Source: Scytonema sp. UIC 10036
GTDB lineage: Bacteria; Cyanobacteriota; Cyanobacteriia; Cyanobacteriales; Nostocaceae
Assembly: GCF_009725235.1 (NCBI RefSeq)
Contig: NZ_WJFC01000257.1
Location: 1-18,242 of the forward strand
Direction of reading: 5' to 3'
DNA: 18,242 nucleotides
Under the pieces are notes generated by a model. That model did not search any database and was not told the DNA's origin. It worked only from the letters and a program-made list of their open reading frames with translations. Positions 7,041-14,437 of this stretch are shown piece by piece. A program made the position numbers and the translations under genes. Every line of letters begins with the position of its first letter. Positions within the stretch are counted from its first letter, which is position 1.

Positions 7041-7423
7041 TGAAATTGTTGCTCGATACTTGTACGTTAATATGGTCACTTGAAGACAACCCTTGTATTT
7101 TACCTGTAGTTCGTGAACAAATTACTGATTCTTCAAATGAAGTTTTTGTTAGTGCTGTTAGTGTTTGGGAAATAGAAACAAAGAAAAAGAAAGGGCAGCT
7201 TAATACTCCGGACAATTTAATACAAGCCATTATTGCTACTCAGTTTAGTTTTCTATCAATAACAGAACACCACGCTGTTAAAGCTGTATCACTACCTGAA
7301 CATCACAAAGACCCTTTTGATAGGTTTTTAATAGCACAAGCCTTATTAGAACAGATGGTTATAATTACTTCCGATACTGAATTTAAAAACTATGGAGTAC
7401 CAATTTTATTTGCTACAAAGTAA
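7040..7423 (+). CDS. VapC-type PIN-domain toxin (ribonuclease)
   Basis: 127-aa PIN-domain protein, expected to be a Mg-dependent ribonuclease inhibited by the upstream gene product. The acidic residues are all present: Asp6 in MKLLLDTCTLIW, Glu44 in FVSAVSVWEIETKKKKG, Asp94 in HHKDPFDRFLIAQALLEQ and Asp112 in IITSDTEF, in the order and spacing of cyanobacterial PIN proteins of the Sll0205 type. Length is normal and the frame intact, so it is probably active. The gene starts inside the stop codon of the preceding gene. The pair lies about 150 bp before an IS element, and a broken member of the same family lies at 3884-4045. 7424-7576 has a HIP1 site (7443-7450) but no gene. Confidence 0.88.
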   Translation: MKLLLDTCTLIWSLEDNPCILPVVREQITDSSNEVFVSAVSVWEIETKKKKGQLNTPDNLIQAIIATQFSFLSITEHHAVKAVSLPEHHKDPFDRFLIAQALLEQMVIITSDTEFKNYGVPILFATK

Positions 7424-7576
7424 CCCTTGACCAGTCCCCAGTGCGATCGCTAGAAGAGCGCGGAGCGCCATTGTCCTTCTGACTAAACATTTTATAGGAG
7501 TATTTTTAGTTGCTTGACTGTATAAGTTGGCAATCCTTTGTCAAACAAAATTTTGTCGCTTCGTACTACAATAGTG

Positions 7577-7607
7577 CAGGGTTAGCGCGTCTCAAACCCT
7601 ATTGACA
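7577..7607. repeat. Left terminal inverted repeat of the IS
   Basis: 31 bp beginning CAGGGTTAGCGCG; 30 of 31 positions match the reverse complement of 8927-8957. Confidence 0.9.
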
Positions 7608-7701
7608 AGGGGACTTGTTTGAATGGTAGTAGGGCTGGAAAAAAAGTGACACTATTTGAGGTAGGGTAAGATTTAATCCATCTAGCTGGAACTCAAGGGT
7701 C

Positions 7702-8920
7702 ATGTCAAAAGGATTTGAGAATAAAAGTAAAATTGAAACATCTTTTACACCCAGTGTTGATAGCTCTGATATTACCAGTAAGTTTCAAGAATACTTCACA
7801 AATGTAAAAGACCCAAGAGTGGAAAGGACGAGATGGCATTTACTGACTGATATCATCACCATTTCTATTTTGGCAGTCATCGCTGGCGCTCAAGGTTGGG
7901 AAGATATTGAGGAATATGGACAAAATAAAAAAGAATGGTTGGAGACATTTCTAGACCTACCATTCGGAATACCTAGTCCAGATACGTTTAGCTATGGTGT
8001 TTGAGAAAATTAACCCCAAAGAATTTGAGCAATGTTTTCGTTCGTGGGTACAATCACTGGTTGAGAAGTTGGGAGTGGAAGTAGTTGCTATAGATGGCAA
8101 AACTCATAGGGGTTCATATGATCGAGAATCGAAGCTAAAAGCCTTACACACAGTGAGCGCGTGGTCAAGCGAATACCGTTTGGTCTTGGGACAAACGAAG
8201 GTCAGTTCTAAATCTCATGAAATCACCGCGATTCCAGCACTATTAGATATGTTAGACCTATCTGGCTGCATCATTACTATTGATGCAATGGGTACACAGA
8301 AATTGATTGCAGAGAAAATTATAGAAGGCAATTCTGATTATGTTTTGAGTCTCAAAGATAATCATCCAACGCTACACCAACAAGTGAAAAATTGGTTTGA
8401 GACAGCTCAGTCTCTTGGGTTTGAAGGTATTGATGTCAGCATTAGTCAGCGAGTGTCCAAGGGACACCACCGCATCGAAAACCGTAAAGTTTACACAGTG
8501 CCAGTGTCTCAACTTCCTTCCCTTCATGAACAAGACTTGTGGGTCGGACTGAAAACAGTAGTCATGGTAGTACGTTCAATTCAGCATTGGAATAAAACTA
8601 CCCACGAGGTACAATTTTACATCACCAGCCTTGCCAGTGATGCTCACAAAATTAGTAGTGCAATTCGACAGCATTGGGGAATTGAAAATTCTGTTCATTG
8701 GACATTGGATGTCACCTTCGGTGAAGATGAATGTCGAATTCGTTCTATGCACGGCCCACAGAATTTTGCTTTACTACGTCGCATTGCCCTGAATGCCTTG
8801 GAGCGAGAATCCTCTTTTCGTCGCAGTATTCGCCAAAAGTCACGACGAGCAGCTATGAATGATCGATACATGGTTTCTGTGTTAGCAGCCGCTCTCCCAA
8901 ACTCAGACCCTCTGCCATAA
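7702..8920 (+). pseudogene. ISAs1-family DDE transposase, split by a frameshift
   Basis: Two overlapping frames make up one transposase. Frame 1 (7702-8004, 100 aa) holds the N-terminal domain with FQEYFTNVKDPRVERTR and ITISILAVIAGAQGWEDIEE, ending at GIPSPDTFSYGV-stop. Frame 2 (from 7994, 308 aa) resumes at VFEKINPKEFEQCF and carries the catalytic core: Asp34 in VVAIDGKTHRG, Asp97 in ITIDAMGTQ and Glu231 in RQHWGIENSVHW, numbered in that frame. The family normally reads DTF-x-RVF-x-INP without a break, so one extra base in CTATGGTGTTTGAG (about 7988-8001) explains the split. No slippery heptamer is visible at the junction, so programmed frameshifting is unlikely. The element is probably unable to move unless helped in trans. 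Confidence 0.9.
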
Positions 8921-8926
8921 TCCGTC

Positions 8927-8957
8927 TGTCAATAGGGTTTGAGATGCGCTAACCCTG
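8927..8957. repeat. Right terminal inverted repeat of the IS
   Basis: 31 bp ending GCGCTAACCCTG; partner of 7577-7607. Confidence 0.9.
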
Positions 8958-9194
8958 GCTTTTAGGATAAGGTAATAATAGGCGGTAGACTTCTGCCAAT
9001 TCTTTCTGGCGACCAACAAAACTTTCATAATCGCGCGGTGGTAGATTGTGGATAGGCAATGCTTCAAGCAGACGAGCCTCTAATTCCGCAATCTTTTCTT
9101 TATATTCTGCAATTTGCAACAAAATATGCGACGGCGACAGAATACCCAGCGTTGATGCCTTTAACTCCAACTCACGTAGATGTGCATAATTAAT
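8958..9194 (-). pseudogene. Fragment of a STAND/NB-ARC-type NTPase gene, cut by the IS
   Basis: Minus-strand frame LRELELKASTLGILSPSH, then a short coiled coil (IAEYKEKIAELEARLLEAL) and HNLPPRDYESFVGRQKEL followed by AEVYRLLLPYPKS. LPPRDY-x-x-FVGR-x-x-EL is the usual entry into the NTPase domain of cyanobacterial STAND signalling or defence proteins, just before the Walker A loop. The frame then enters the IS inverted repeat and stops after QG. At the other end it opens after a TAG (9195-9197) with no standard ATG; the only plausible start is TTG at 9170. The sensor and ATPase parts are not in the window, and the far IS flank does not continue the protein. It is a remnant with both ends lost. 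Confidence 0.7.
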
Positions 9195-9414
9195 CTAAAG
9201 GAGCTGCTCGAGGTGGGCTTTTTCACTAGTTTCCATGCAGTAAACCCCAAAGCTTATCTAAGTAGTTTGACATCAGCCTTCAGTGTTCGCTCTCATCCTA
9301 TCATCCCTATAAGTTACGCTAAATGCATAAATTTACTAATCGTAGAATTTCTTTCACCATAACACAACTACTTTTGGGAGCTGCGGGACATAGTCAAAAA
9401 AGGAGATAACACTA

Positions 9415-9468
9415 ATGGCGGAAACGCACCCACAAGGGTATTGCACTTTATTGAATTCACATTGTTAA
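9415..9468 (+). CDS. Possible small ORF (17 codons) with a strong ribosome-binding site
   Basis: ATG at 9415 follows AAAGGAGAT (about 9400-9407) at ideal spacing, and opens the short frame MAETHPQGYCTLLNSHC. The product is unrecognised. It may be the surviving start of a lost gene rather than a real peptide. The rest of 9195-9511 has no other supported gene. Confidence 0.2.
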   Translation: MAETHPQGYCTLLNSHC

Positions 9469-9483
9469 CTACCTAACTACATA

Positions 9484-9504
9484 GGGCGCAGCCATCTTGC
9501 GCCC
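9484..9504 (-). terminator. Hairpin downstream of the DUF1824 gene
   Basis: GGGCGCA (9484-9490) and TGCGCCC (9498-9504) form a 7-bp GC-rich stem with a 7-nt loop, beginning 8 nt past the minus-strand stop codon. There is no T-tract, so a termination role is a guess; the sequence is related to a dispersed cyanobacterial repeat (compare 6137-6154). Confidence 0.4.
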
Positions 9505-9511
9505 CTACTAA

Positions 9512-9928
9512 CTAAACAAACAAATCTAAGGGTAAATGCCCGAACATTTCATTGACTCCGCCCTGAGAATAAGATTGACAGCTGACAAGTACCCCTCGAT
9601 GATGTCCTAAGTAAGAATCGAGGTAACACAAACCGTTTTTCCCATTCAGTTTAATGTAAACTGGACCATCCATCATAGGTAAGTCACTGGGTGGTTCATA
9701 ACCAAAGGCGTGGGAATAAGTTTTCATTGCCAACATTCCTTCTTCAGCAGTATCAGCACAGATACCCAAAATTTGGTAATCAGAAAGATTGGCAATGAAA
9801 ATTAATGCTTCACGGACTACAGTCTTTTCTGATGACTTGAGAGGAGGGGCAATGTCTACACAGTTAAACTTATTAAGAATTTTTTTAGCTTCTTGAATGT
9901 TCAAATTATTTTGTTTGCGATTTGTCAT
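9512..9928 (-). CDS. DUF1824 family protein
   Basis: Member of DUF1824, a cyanobacterial and plastid-lineage family of unknown function. Recognisable parts are LSDYQILGICADTAEEGML, SHAFGYEPPSDLP, GPVYIKLNGKNGLCYLDSYL, the HHRGVLVSCQSYSQGGVNE stretch and GHLPLDLF at the extreme C-terminus. I choose ATG at 9928 (MTNRKQNNLNIQEAKKIL, 138 aa). An in-frame ATG at 9964 would add MTNDKRRIINSY, but those bases belong partly to the heptad repeat array and look like accidental coding. AAGGA lies about 14 nt upstream of the chosen start. The protein appears soluble, with no signal or membrane segment. It lies downstream of the prohibitin gene on the same strand, with only the repeat array between them, so they may be co-transcribed. 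Confidence 0.82.
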   Translation of the reverse strand: MTNRKQNNLNIQEAKKILNKFNCVDIAPPLKSSEKTVVREALIFIANLSDYQILGICADTAEEGMLAMKTYSHAFGYEPPSDLPMMDGPVYIKLNGKNGLCYLDSYLGHHRGVLVSCQSYSQGGVNEMFGHLPLDLFV

Positions 9929-9953
9929 ATACGAATTTATTATCCTTCGTTTG

Positions 9954-10065
9954 TCATTGGTCATTAGTCATTTGTCATTTGTCATTGGTCATTAGCCATT
10001 AGCAATTAGCAATTAGCAATTAGCAATTAGCCATTAGCAATTAGCCATTTGTCATTAGTCATTGG
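9954..10065. repeat. Heptad tandem repeat, 16 units in perfect 7-bp register
   Basis: Sixteen consecutive 7-mers of the form (T/C)(C/A)ATT(A/G/T)G: TCATTGG and TCATTAG types at both ends, a central block of CAATTAG and CCATTAG units, no slippage. The array fills the gap between the DUF1824 and prohibitin genes. At one end it includes the prohibitin stop codon (10055-10057) and its last Asn-Asp codons; at the other it includes the alternative start of DUF1824. Confidence 0.95.
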
Positions 10066-10903
10066 TCACTGTATTGCCTAAGTTAAAAAGGAATGGCGGA
10101 CTATTCTTAGAATTGCTATCCATAACTAGAACTTTTGGCATTTGAGCACCACCGCTTTTCCAAGCTTCAATTGCTTCTTTCTGCAAAACTAACTGTCCCC
10201 CTTGAGCTTTCAAAGTTTCGGCTAAAAGTCTTTGAGCTTCTGCTTTACCTCTAGCACGATTGATTTCTGCTTGTGCTTCCTGTTCGGCTTCTCGTGCTAC
10301 ATAAACTGCTCTTTGTGCTCTTTGTTCGGCAATTTGTTTTTCTTCTACGGCTCTGGCAAACTCCGGAGAGAACGTTAAGTCTACTACACTAGTATCCAAT
10401 ACTATTATTCCATATTTATCTAATCGTTGCCCCAAGGCTGAGTCAAAGTCTTCTTTTAATTCACTTCTTTTGGTAATAGCCTCTTCTACTGTTCTTCTTG
10501 CAGCTGCAATTTTGAAGGATTCCTGTGTTTGTGGAGCAATAATTTTGGTAACAATATTAGCTAGTGTTCCTTGTTTCCTCCTAATTTCAACAACCTGCAC
10601 GGGGTCGATGCGAAAGTTAATTGCAAATCTTGCTGTTAAAGTTTGCAAATCCTTTGTCGAACTCTCTGCGGGAACTTCAAACTTTTGTACTGTTAAATCA
10701 TACACATCCACTACTGAAATAAAAGGTGGTATGAGGTGGATACCTTCTATCAAAGCCCCGTCTCTAGCTTTACCCAAGATACTCAGTACTCCTGCTTGTC
10801 CGGGGTTAATAATGATAAAGGAATTGAGGCTTAAAGCGACAAGTATCGCCGCTACAATTCCCAAAACTGTGATTTGCCAATTTGCGAACTGCTGATTTTT
10901 CAA
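10055..10903 (-). CDS. Prohibitin/SPFH-domain membrane protein
   Basis: 282-aa SPFH protein of the prohibitin type, expected to form ring-shaped oligomers anchored in the plasma or thylakoid membrane. An N-terminal anchor (about 11-31, ITVLGIVAAILVALSLNSF) is followed by IINPGQAGVLSILGKARDG, IHLIPPFISVVDVYDLTVQK and LTARFAINFRIDP of the SPFH core, then a long helical part rich in Glu, Ala and Arg (about 185-245, EEKQIAEQRAQRAVYVARE) forming the coiled coil. The start is TTG at 10903: a GAAGGAG-like motif lies about 8 nt upstream and no ATG occurs before the anchor. The last residues (TVTND) and the stop are encoded by the heptad repeat. Homologues in cyanobacteria are non-essential and sometimes linked to membrane stress; no regulator is visible. 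Confidence 0.9.
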   Translation of the reverse strand: MKNQQFANWQITVLGIVAAILVALSLNSFIIINPGQAGVLSILGKARDGALIEGIHLIPPFISVVDVYDLTVQKFEVPAESSTKDLQTLTARFAINFRIDPVQVVEIRRKQGTLANIVTKIIAPQTQESFKIAAARRTVEEAITKRSELKEDFDSALGQRLDKYGIIVLDTSVVDLTFSPEFARAVEEKQIAEQRAQRAVYVAREAEQEAQAEINRARGKAEAQRLLAETLKAQGGQLVLQKEAIEAWKSGGAQMPKVLVMDSNSKNSPPFLFNLGNTVTND

Positions 10904-10918
10904 TTCCTTCTCTCCTTC

Positions 10919-11061
10919 AATTTTGGATTTTGGATTTGGGATTTTGGATTAATCGATTTTGGATTTGGGATTTTGGATTTGGGATTTTGGATTAATCGAT
11001 TTTGGATTTGGGATTTTAGATTTGGGATTTTAGATTTGGGTTTGGGTTTGGGTTTTGGATT
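10919..11061. repeat. GGATTTTGGATTTGG-type tandem repeat, about 140 bp
   Basis: Repeated ATTTTGGATTTGGG units (about 14 bp), with a higher-order unit marked by ATTAATCGATTTTGG occurring twice (about 10948 and 10991), ending in short GGGTTT repeats. Strong strand asymmetry: almost no C on the plus strand. It occupies the upstream region of the prohibitin gene. Confidence 0.9.
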
Positions 11062-11174
11062 GAAAAGCTTTGCATTTAAACTGTTTCAACCTTAGCAAAC
11101 AATACTTAGTAGAAGCTCACAAATCAAGTGTAAAACACTCAAAACCAGTAAGTAAAACCTTCTATGCTTCTGTC

Positions 11175-11214
11175 CAATGCCCAATGCCTGATGCCCAATG
11201 CCCGATGCCCAATC
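11175..11214. repeat. CCCAATGC/CCGATG short repeat
   Basis: CCAATGCCCAATGCC, TGATGCCCAATGCCC and GATGCCCAATC follow each other: a degenerate 6-8 bp repeat typical of cyanobacterial spacers. It overlaps the first possible start codon of the ABC transporter gene. Confidence 0.8.
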
Positions 11215-13081
11215 TCCACTACTTTTGCTGTTGGTCGTGCTACTATTCAGATCCAAGCATCTACTTACGACAGTGGCTAAGATACTTAGGTCTTATCAAA
11301 AATCGAGAAGGCAAGCGTCTTCAAACCATCCCCTTAAGCGATTGCTGAATTACGGACATCGATATCGCAAACAAATTTGGCTCGCAACAGCTTGTTCGAT
11401 CCTCAATAAGCTTTTTGACTTAGCACCACCAGGGTTAATTGGCGTTGCAGTGGATGTGGTAGTAAAGCAGCAAGATTCTATCATTGCTCAGTTGGGTGTG
11501 AAAGATATCTTTTGGCAATTCTTAATTCTTTCATTTTTGACTGTCATTGTCTGGATACTGGAATCTGTTTTTGAATACGCTTATGCCAGACTGTGGCGCA
11601 ATTTAGCGCAAGACATCCAGCACGATCTCCGTCTGGATGCTTACAAACATTTGCAAGATTTGGAACTGGCATATTTTGAAGAACGGAGTACAGGTGGTTT
11701 GATGTCCATACTTAGCGATGATATCAATCAATTGGAACGTTTTTTGGATGTGGGAGCAAATGACATTCTCCAAGTTGCTACTACCGTTGTAATTATTGGT
11801 GGTGCTTTCTTTATTTTGGCTCCTAGTGTTGCCTGGATGTCAATGCTACCAATACCTTTTATTCTCTGGGGTTCTTTTGCTTATCAGGATTTGCTTGCTC
11901 CTCGTTATGCTGAAGTCCGGGAAAAGGTAGGGTTGCTTAATTCTCGCTTGGCAAATAATTTGGGTGGTATCACGACTATTAAAAGTTTTACCTCCGAAGA
12001 TTACGAAATTGCACGGTTGGCAGAGGAAAGTGAAGCATACCGTCGCAGTAATAATAAAGCCATCAAGTTATCTGCGGCATTTATTCCTTTGATTCGGATG
12101 TTGATTCTAGGTGGGTTCACGGCATTGCTGTTGTTTGGTGGTATTGCTGCTGTCAATGGCAAAATGTCTGTTGGTACTTATAGTGTCCTCGTTTTCTTAA
12201 TCCAGCGTTTGCTTTGGCCTCTCACACGATTGGGTGAAACTTTTGACCAATACCAACGCGCAATGGCTTCCACAAATCGAGTTATGGATTTGTTGGATAC
12301 TCCGATCTCCATTCCTACAGGAGACATCGCGTTACCTATCGATACAGTACGTGGTGAGTTGGCATTAAAAGAGGTGACGTTTAGTTACAAGGATAGGTTA
12401 CCTGTCGTTAAAAATTTGTCTTTACATATTCCGGCGGGTAAAACAATTGCCATTGTTGGTTCTACTGGATCGGGTAAAAGCACTCTCATTAAACTTTTAT
12501 TACGCTTGTATGAAGTCCAATCGGGACAAATTACCCTTGATGGCATCAATATCCAAGATTTAAAATTGCGGGATCTACGCTGTTGTATTGGTTTGGTCAG
12601 TCAGGATGTCTTCTTATTTCATGGAACTGTTGCAGAGAATATATCTTACGGTAGATTCGATGCAAACAAGGATGAAATTATCAAGGCAGCTAAGGTGGCT
12701 GAAGCCCATAATTTTATTATGCAGTTACCTCAAGGCTACCAAACAATTGTTGGCGAACGAGGTCAAAAGTTATCTGGAGGACAACGACAGCGAATTGCGA
12801 TCGCACGTGCTGTCTTAAAAAATCCACCTATTTTGATTTTAGACGAGGCTACCTCAGCCGTCGATAATGAGACCGAAGCCGCAATTCAACGCTCCTTAGA
12901 ACATATTACCGTCAATCGAACAACTATTGCGATCGCCCACCGTCTTTCTACTATTCGCAACGCCGATCGGATTTATGTCATGGAATACGGACAATTTGTA
13001 GAATCAGGAACTCACGAACAACTTCTCAACCAAAACGGAATTTATGCAAGCCTTTGGCGCGTACAATCTGGTCTAAAATAG
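11198..13081 (+). CDS. ABC exporter half-transporter (fused membrane and ATPase domains)
   Basis: Type I ABC exporter subunit that would act as a homodimer in the membrane; substrate unknown (lipid, glycan or peptide are typical). Numbered from ATG 11198: membrane segments near 60-85, 104-125, 192-212, 214-228, 300-318 and 325-345, with the coupling-type motif [20 protein letters not shown] (159-178). ATPase domain: Walker [10 protein letters not shown] (421-429), Q-loop Q469, signature LSGGQ (525-529), Walker B ILILDEA (545-551), H-loop His581. The sequence [15 protein letters not shown] is typical of the MsbA-like group found in cyanobacteria. The true start is uncertain: ATG 11198 lies in a short repeat and gives an odd leucine-rich leader; a GTG or TTG within the next 80 bases, shortly before [11 protein letters not shown], is as likely. 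Monocistronic or paired with the CcmS-like gene 85 bp on. Confidence 0.9.
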   Translation: MPDAQSPLLLLLVVLLFRSKHLLTTVAKILRSYQKSRRQASSNHPLKRLLNYGHRYRKQIWLATACSILNKLFDLAPPGLIGVAVDVVVKQQDSIIAQLGVKDIFWQFLILSFLTVIVWILESVFEYAYARLWRNLAQDIQHDLRLDAYKHLQDLELAYFEERSTGGLMSILSDDINQLERFLDVGANDILQVATTVVIIGGAFFILAPSVAWMSMLPIPFILWGSFAYQDLLAPRYAEVREKVGLLNSRLANNLGGITTIKSFTSEDYEIARLAEESEAYRRSNNKAIKLSAAFIPLIRMLILGGFTALLLFGGIAAVNGKMSVGTYSVLVFLIQRLLWPLTRLGETFDQYQRAMASTNRVMDLLDTPISIPTGDIALPIDTVRGELALKEVTFSYKDRLPVVKNLSLHIPAGKTIAIVGSTGSGKSTLIKLLLRLYEVQSGQITLDGINIQDLKLRDLRCCIGLVSQDVFLFHGTVAENISYGRFDANKDEIIKAAKVAEAHNFIMQLPQGYQTIVGERGQKLSGGQRQRIAIARAVLKNPPILILDEATSAVDNETEAAIQRSLEHITVNRTTIAIAHRLSTIRNADRIYVMEYGQFVESGTHEQLLNQNGIYASLWRVQSGLK

Positions 13082-13108
13082 GGATCGGGCACTCGTCACA
13101 AAGTTACT

Positions 13109-13135
13109 CTTTGCGTCTTTGCGACTTTGCGTGAG
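13109..13135. repeat. CTTTGCGT short tandem repeat
   Basis: CTTTGCGTCTTTGCGACTTTGCG: three units of about 8 bp, followed by TGAGATTC. Common dispersed cyanobacterial repeat; it creates a spurious upstream start (TTG 13127) for the next gene. Confidence 0.75.
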
Positions 13136-13165
13136 ATTCTTCTTATCCAAAATCCCAAATTCATT

Positions 13166-13594
13166 ATGTTCCTTGGTAATACCCAACCCGAATCAACAGA
13201 TAACAAGTGGCGGCGTCAGCTAGATAGCTTTGTAAAAGCACATCAACAAGAATTAGCAGCACTGTCATGGGGTTTGTGGTTAGAAAATGGTAACGACCAA
13301 GGCACTATAGGCATAGATTTACAACCAAAACCACATTTTGTCTACTGTCCCAAAGAAGCAGTAGAAAAGCTCAATAATAGCGTAGAAAACAGGCTTCAGG
13401 AAGTTATAGGAATTGTAGAGCATTACAATCCTGAAGCTGAAGTTCTGATGATAGGAATTGGCAAAGAACAAATCAAGTTAATTCATTTTCAACCCGCAAC
13501 CTCACCACCTGTTTGTTACAAACAAGTTGGTAAAGATGTTAATACCTTATTGGAACAGTTGGAAGAAGAGTTAAGCAAAGAGTTAGTTACCTAG
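13166..13594 (+). CDS. Conserved cyanobacterial protein, possible carboxysome chaperone CcmS
   Basis: 142-aa soluble protein beginning MFLGNTQPESTDNKWRRQL and carrying a well-conserved core: QQELAALSWGLWLENG (27-42), TIGIDLQPKPHFVYCP (47-62), VENRLQEVIGIVEHYNPE (73-90), EVLMIGIGKEQIKLIHFQP (92-110), ending in a Glu-rich helix. From memory this pattern matches the cyanobacterial family named beta-carboxysome assembly chaperone CcmS, which acts on the C-terminal extension of shell protein CcmK1; I cannot confirm that here. I choose ATG 13166 because the upstream in-frame TTG (13127) lies in the TTTGCG repeat and adds residues unlike the rest. No ccm cluster is in the window. There is no signal peptide or membrane segment. 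Inverted repeat 13598-13638 follows. Confidence 0.65.
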   Translation: MFLGNTQPESTDNKWRRQLDSFVKAHQQELAALSWGLWLENGNDQGTIGIDLQPKPHFVYCPKEAVEKLNNSVENRLQEVIGIVEHYNPEAEVLMIGIGKEQIKLIHFQPATSPPVCYKQVGKDVNTLLEQLEEELSKELVT

Positions 13595-13597
13595 GAT

Positions 13598-13638
13598 GGG
13601 CATTGCCAACTATATTAATCTTGTGCTGGGCAATGCCC
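13598..13638. terminator. Inverted repeat between convergent genes, likely bidirectional terminator
   Basis: GGGCATTGCC (13598-13607) and GGCAATGCCC (13629-13638) pair perfectly over 10 bp; imperfect pairing extends to TAGGAT and ACCCTA outside. It fills the 56-bp gap between two genes that converge. Short T/A-rich runs flank it. It also resembles a dispersed GGGCAATGCCCACC repeat. Confidence 0.6.
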
Positions 13639-13650
13639 ACCCTACTTTTA

Positions 13651-13920
13651 TTAGAGCGCTCTGTGAGAAAAGCGGTAGTACAAGAAAATTGCAATAATTG
13701 CACCCAAAACAGCAACAAACAAACCAGGAATGCTCAGAGTAGCAGAAGTCAGCGTGAACGTTCCCGTTTGTAGTAAGTTAACCAAAGTTCCACCAACAAA
13801 AGCACCGACGACTCCCAAAAGCAAAGTAGATAAGATACCACCACTTTGATAACCTGGATAAATAGCTTTTGCGATCGCACCTGCAAGAAGACCTAAAACA
13901 ACCCAAGCAATAAGATTCAT
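13651..13920 (-). CDS. GlsB/YeaQ/YmgE family stress-response membrane protein
   Basis: Small integral membrane protein of the transglycosylase-associated (GlsB/YeaQ/YmgE) family, often linked to envelope or general stress; mechanism unknown. Start ATG 13920 is preceded by AAGGAAG at about 8 nt and begins directly with MNLIAWVVLGLLAGAIAKAI; a longer frame from 13974 would add 18 polar residues with no ribosome site. 89 aa with three predicted membrane helices (3-20, 28-50, 66-82), the GLLAGAIAK motif in helix 1 and the Gly-rich GVVGAFVGG in helix 2, and a short basic C-terminus (YYRFSHRAL). Convergent with the CcmS-like gene. Confidence 0.9.
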   Translation of the reverse strand: MNLIAWVVLGLLAGAIAKAIYPGYQSGGILSTLLLGVVGAFVGGTLVNLLQTGTFTLTSATLSIPGLFVAVLGAIIAIFLYYRFSHRAL

Positions 13921-14289
13921 CGTTTTACTTCCTTTTCGTTCTGCACCGAACACTTTATATTTAACGTCGTGCAATACTTTTATTCATCTTTCATCAGAAA
14001 CAATGCTAGCTTTTCTTAAGAAAGAGAATAAGGTGTTATAAGTTACACTTGGTTAAGTCGTGAGAAGACACCGCTCGCCCTAAAGTTATACTCGGTGCAT
14101 CAATTGTTAAGTAGGGAATTTCTAAGAAATCTATTATCTATCTTGTGATATATGTATCTAGTCTGCCTTTACTTAATAAGTAGTTCAACTAAAAAAAATA
14201 TAAACTGTTTGTAGTTACAATGCATGCGAAGACAGCGCAACTACGAGCCTAACAGTATCTTAATCCTTTAATATGTTTTGGCAATCCTG

Positions 14290-14374
14290 CGTAGGTTTTG
14301 CATAAAAATACGAAATTACGTAGGTTGGGTTTCGCACACGGGTTTACCCAACCTACTATTTCCCAAAACCTACG
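14290..14374. repeat. Nested inverted repeats (GTAGGTTGGGT inside CGTAGGTTTTG)
   Basis: Inner arms GTAGGTTGGGT (14320-14330) and ACCCAACCTAC (14346-14356), 11 bp perfect, 15-nt loop. Outer arms CGTAGGTTTTG (14290-14300) and CAAAACCTACG (14364-14374), also 11 bp perfect. The arms share GTAGGTT, so alternative pairings are possible. It lies 64 bp upstream of the unknown gene at 14438. The rest of 13975-14289 holds no gene; TTTCTTAAGAAA at about 14013 is a small palindrome. Confidence 0.85.
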
Positions 14375-14437
14375 TAGTATTGAAGTTACTGGTAACTGTT
14401 ATTATCATTTTTAGCAGTCAAGATAAAGGTTGTAAAA

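Larger units (their letters stand above)
7577..8957 (+). mobile_element. ISAs1-family insertion sequence (1381 bp)
   Basis: The ends are inverted repeats of 31 bp, 7577-7607 and 8927-8957, beginning CAGGGTTAGCGC on each strand and differing at one position. Inside is one ISAs1/H-repeat type transposase gene in two frames. The size fits the family. No direct target duplication is visible: the 10 bases before the left end (CTACAATAGTG region) do not match those after the right end (GCTTTTAGGA). With the truncated gene at the right junction, this suggests that one flank was deleted or rearranged after insertion. Confidence 0.92.

Noticed and set aside
7985..8010. Programmed ribosomal frameshift in the transposase
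   Set aside because: No slippery heptamer or downstream stem is visible and ISAs1 transposases are normally made from a single frame.
9180..9362. 60-codon plus-strand frame after the STAND fragment
   Set aside because: No ribosome site, no recognised family and a serine-rich random composition.
9954..10065. Iteron-type replication origin
   Set aside because: The 7-bp units resemble the dispersed short tandem repeats of cyanobacteria, there is no replication initiator gene, and the same units occur at 4121-4155.
10874..11095. Plus-strand frame rich in Phe, Gly, Leu and Trp
   Set aside because: It is a translation of the GGATTTTGG tandem repeat, not a protein.
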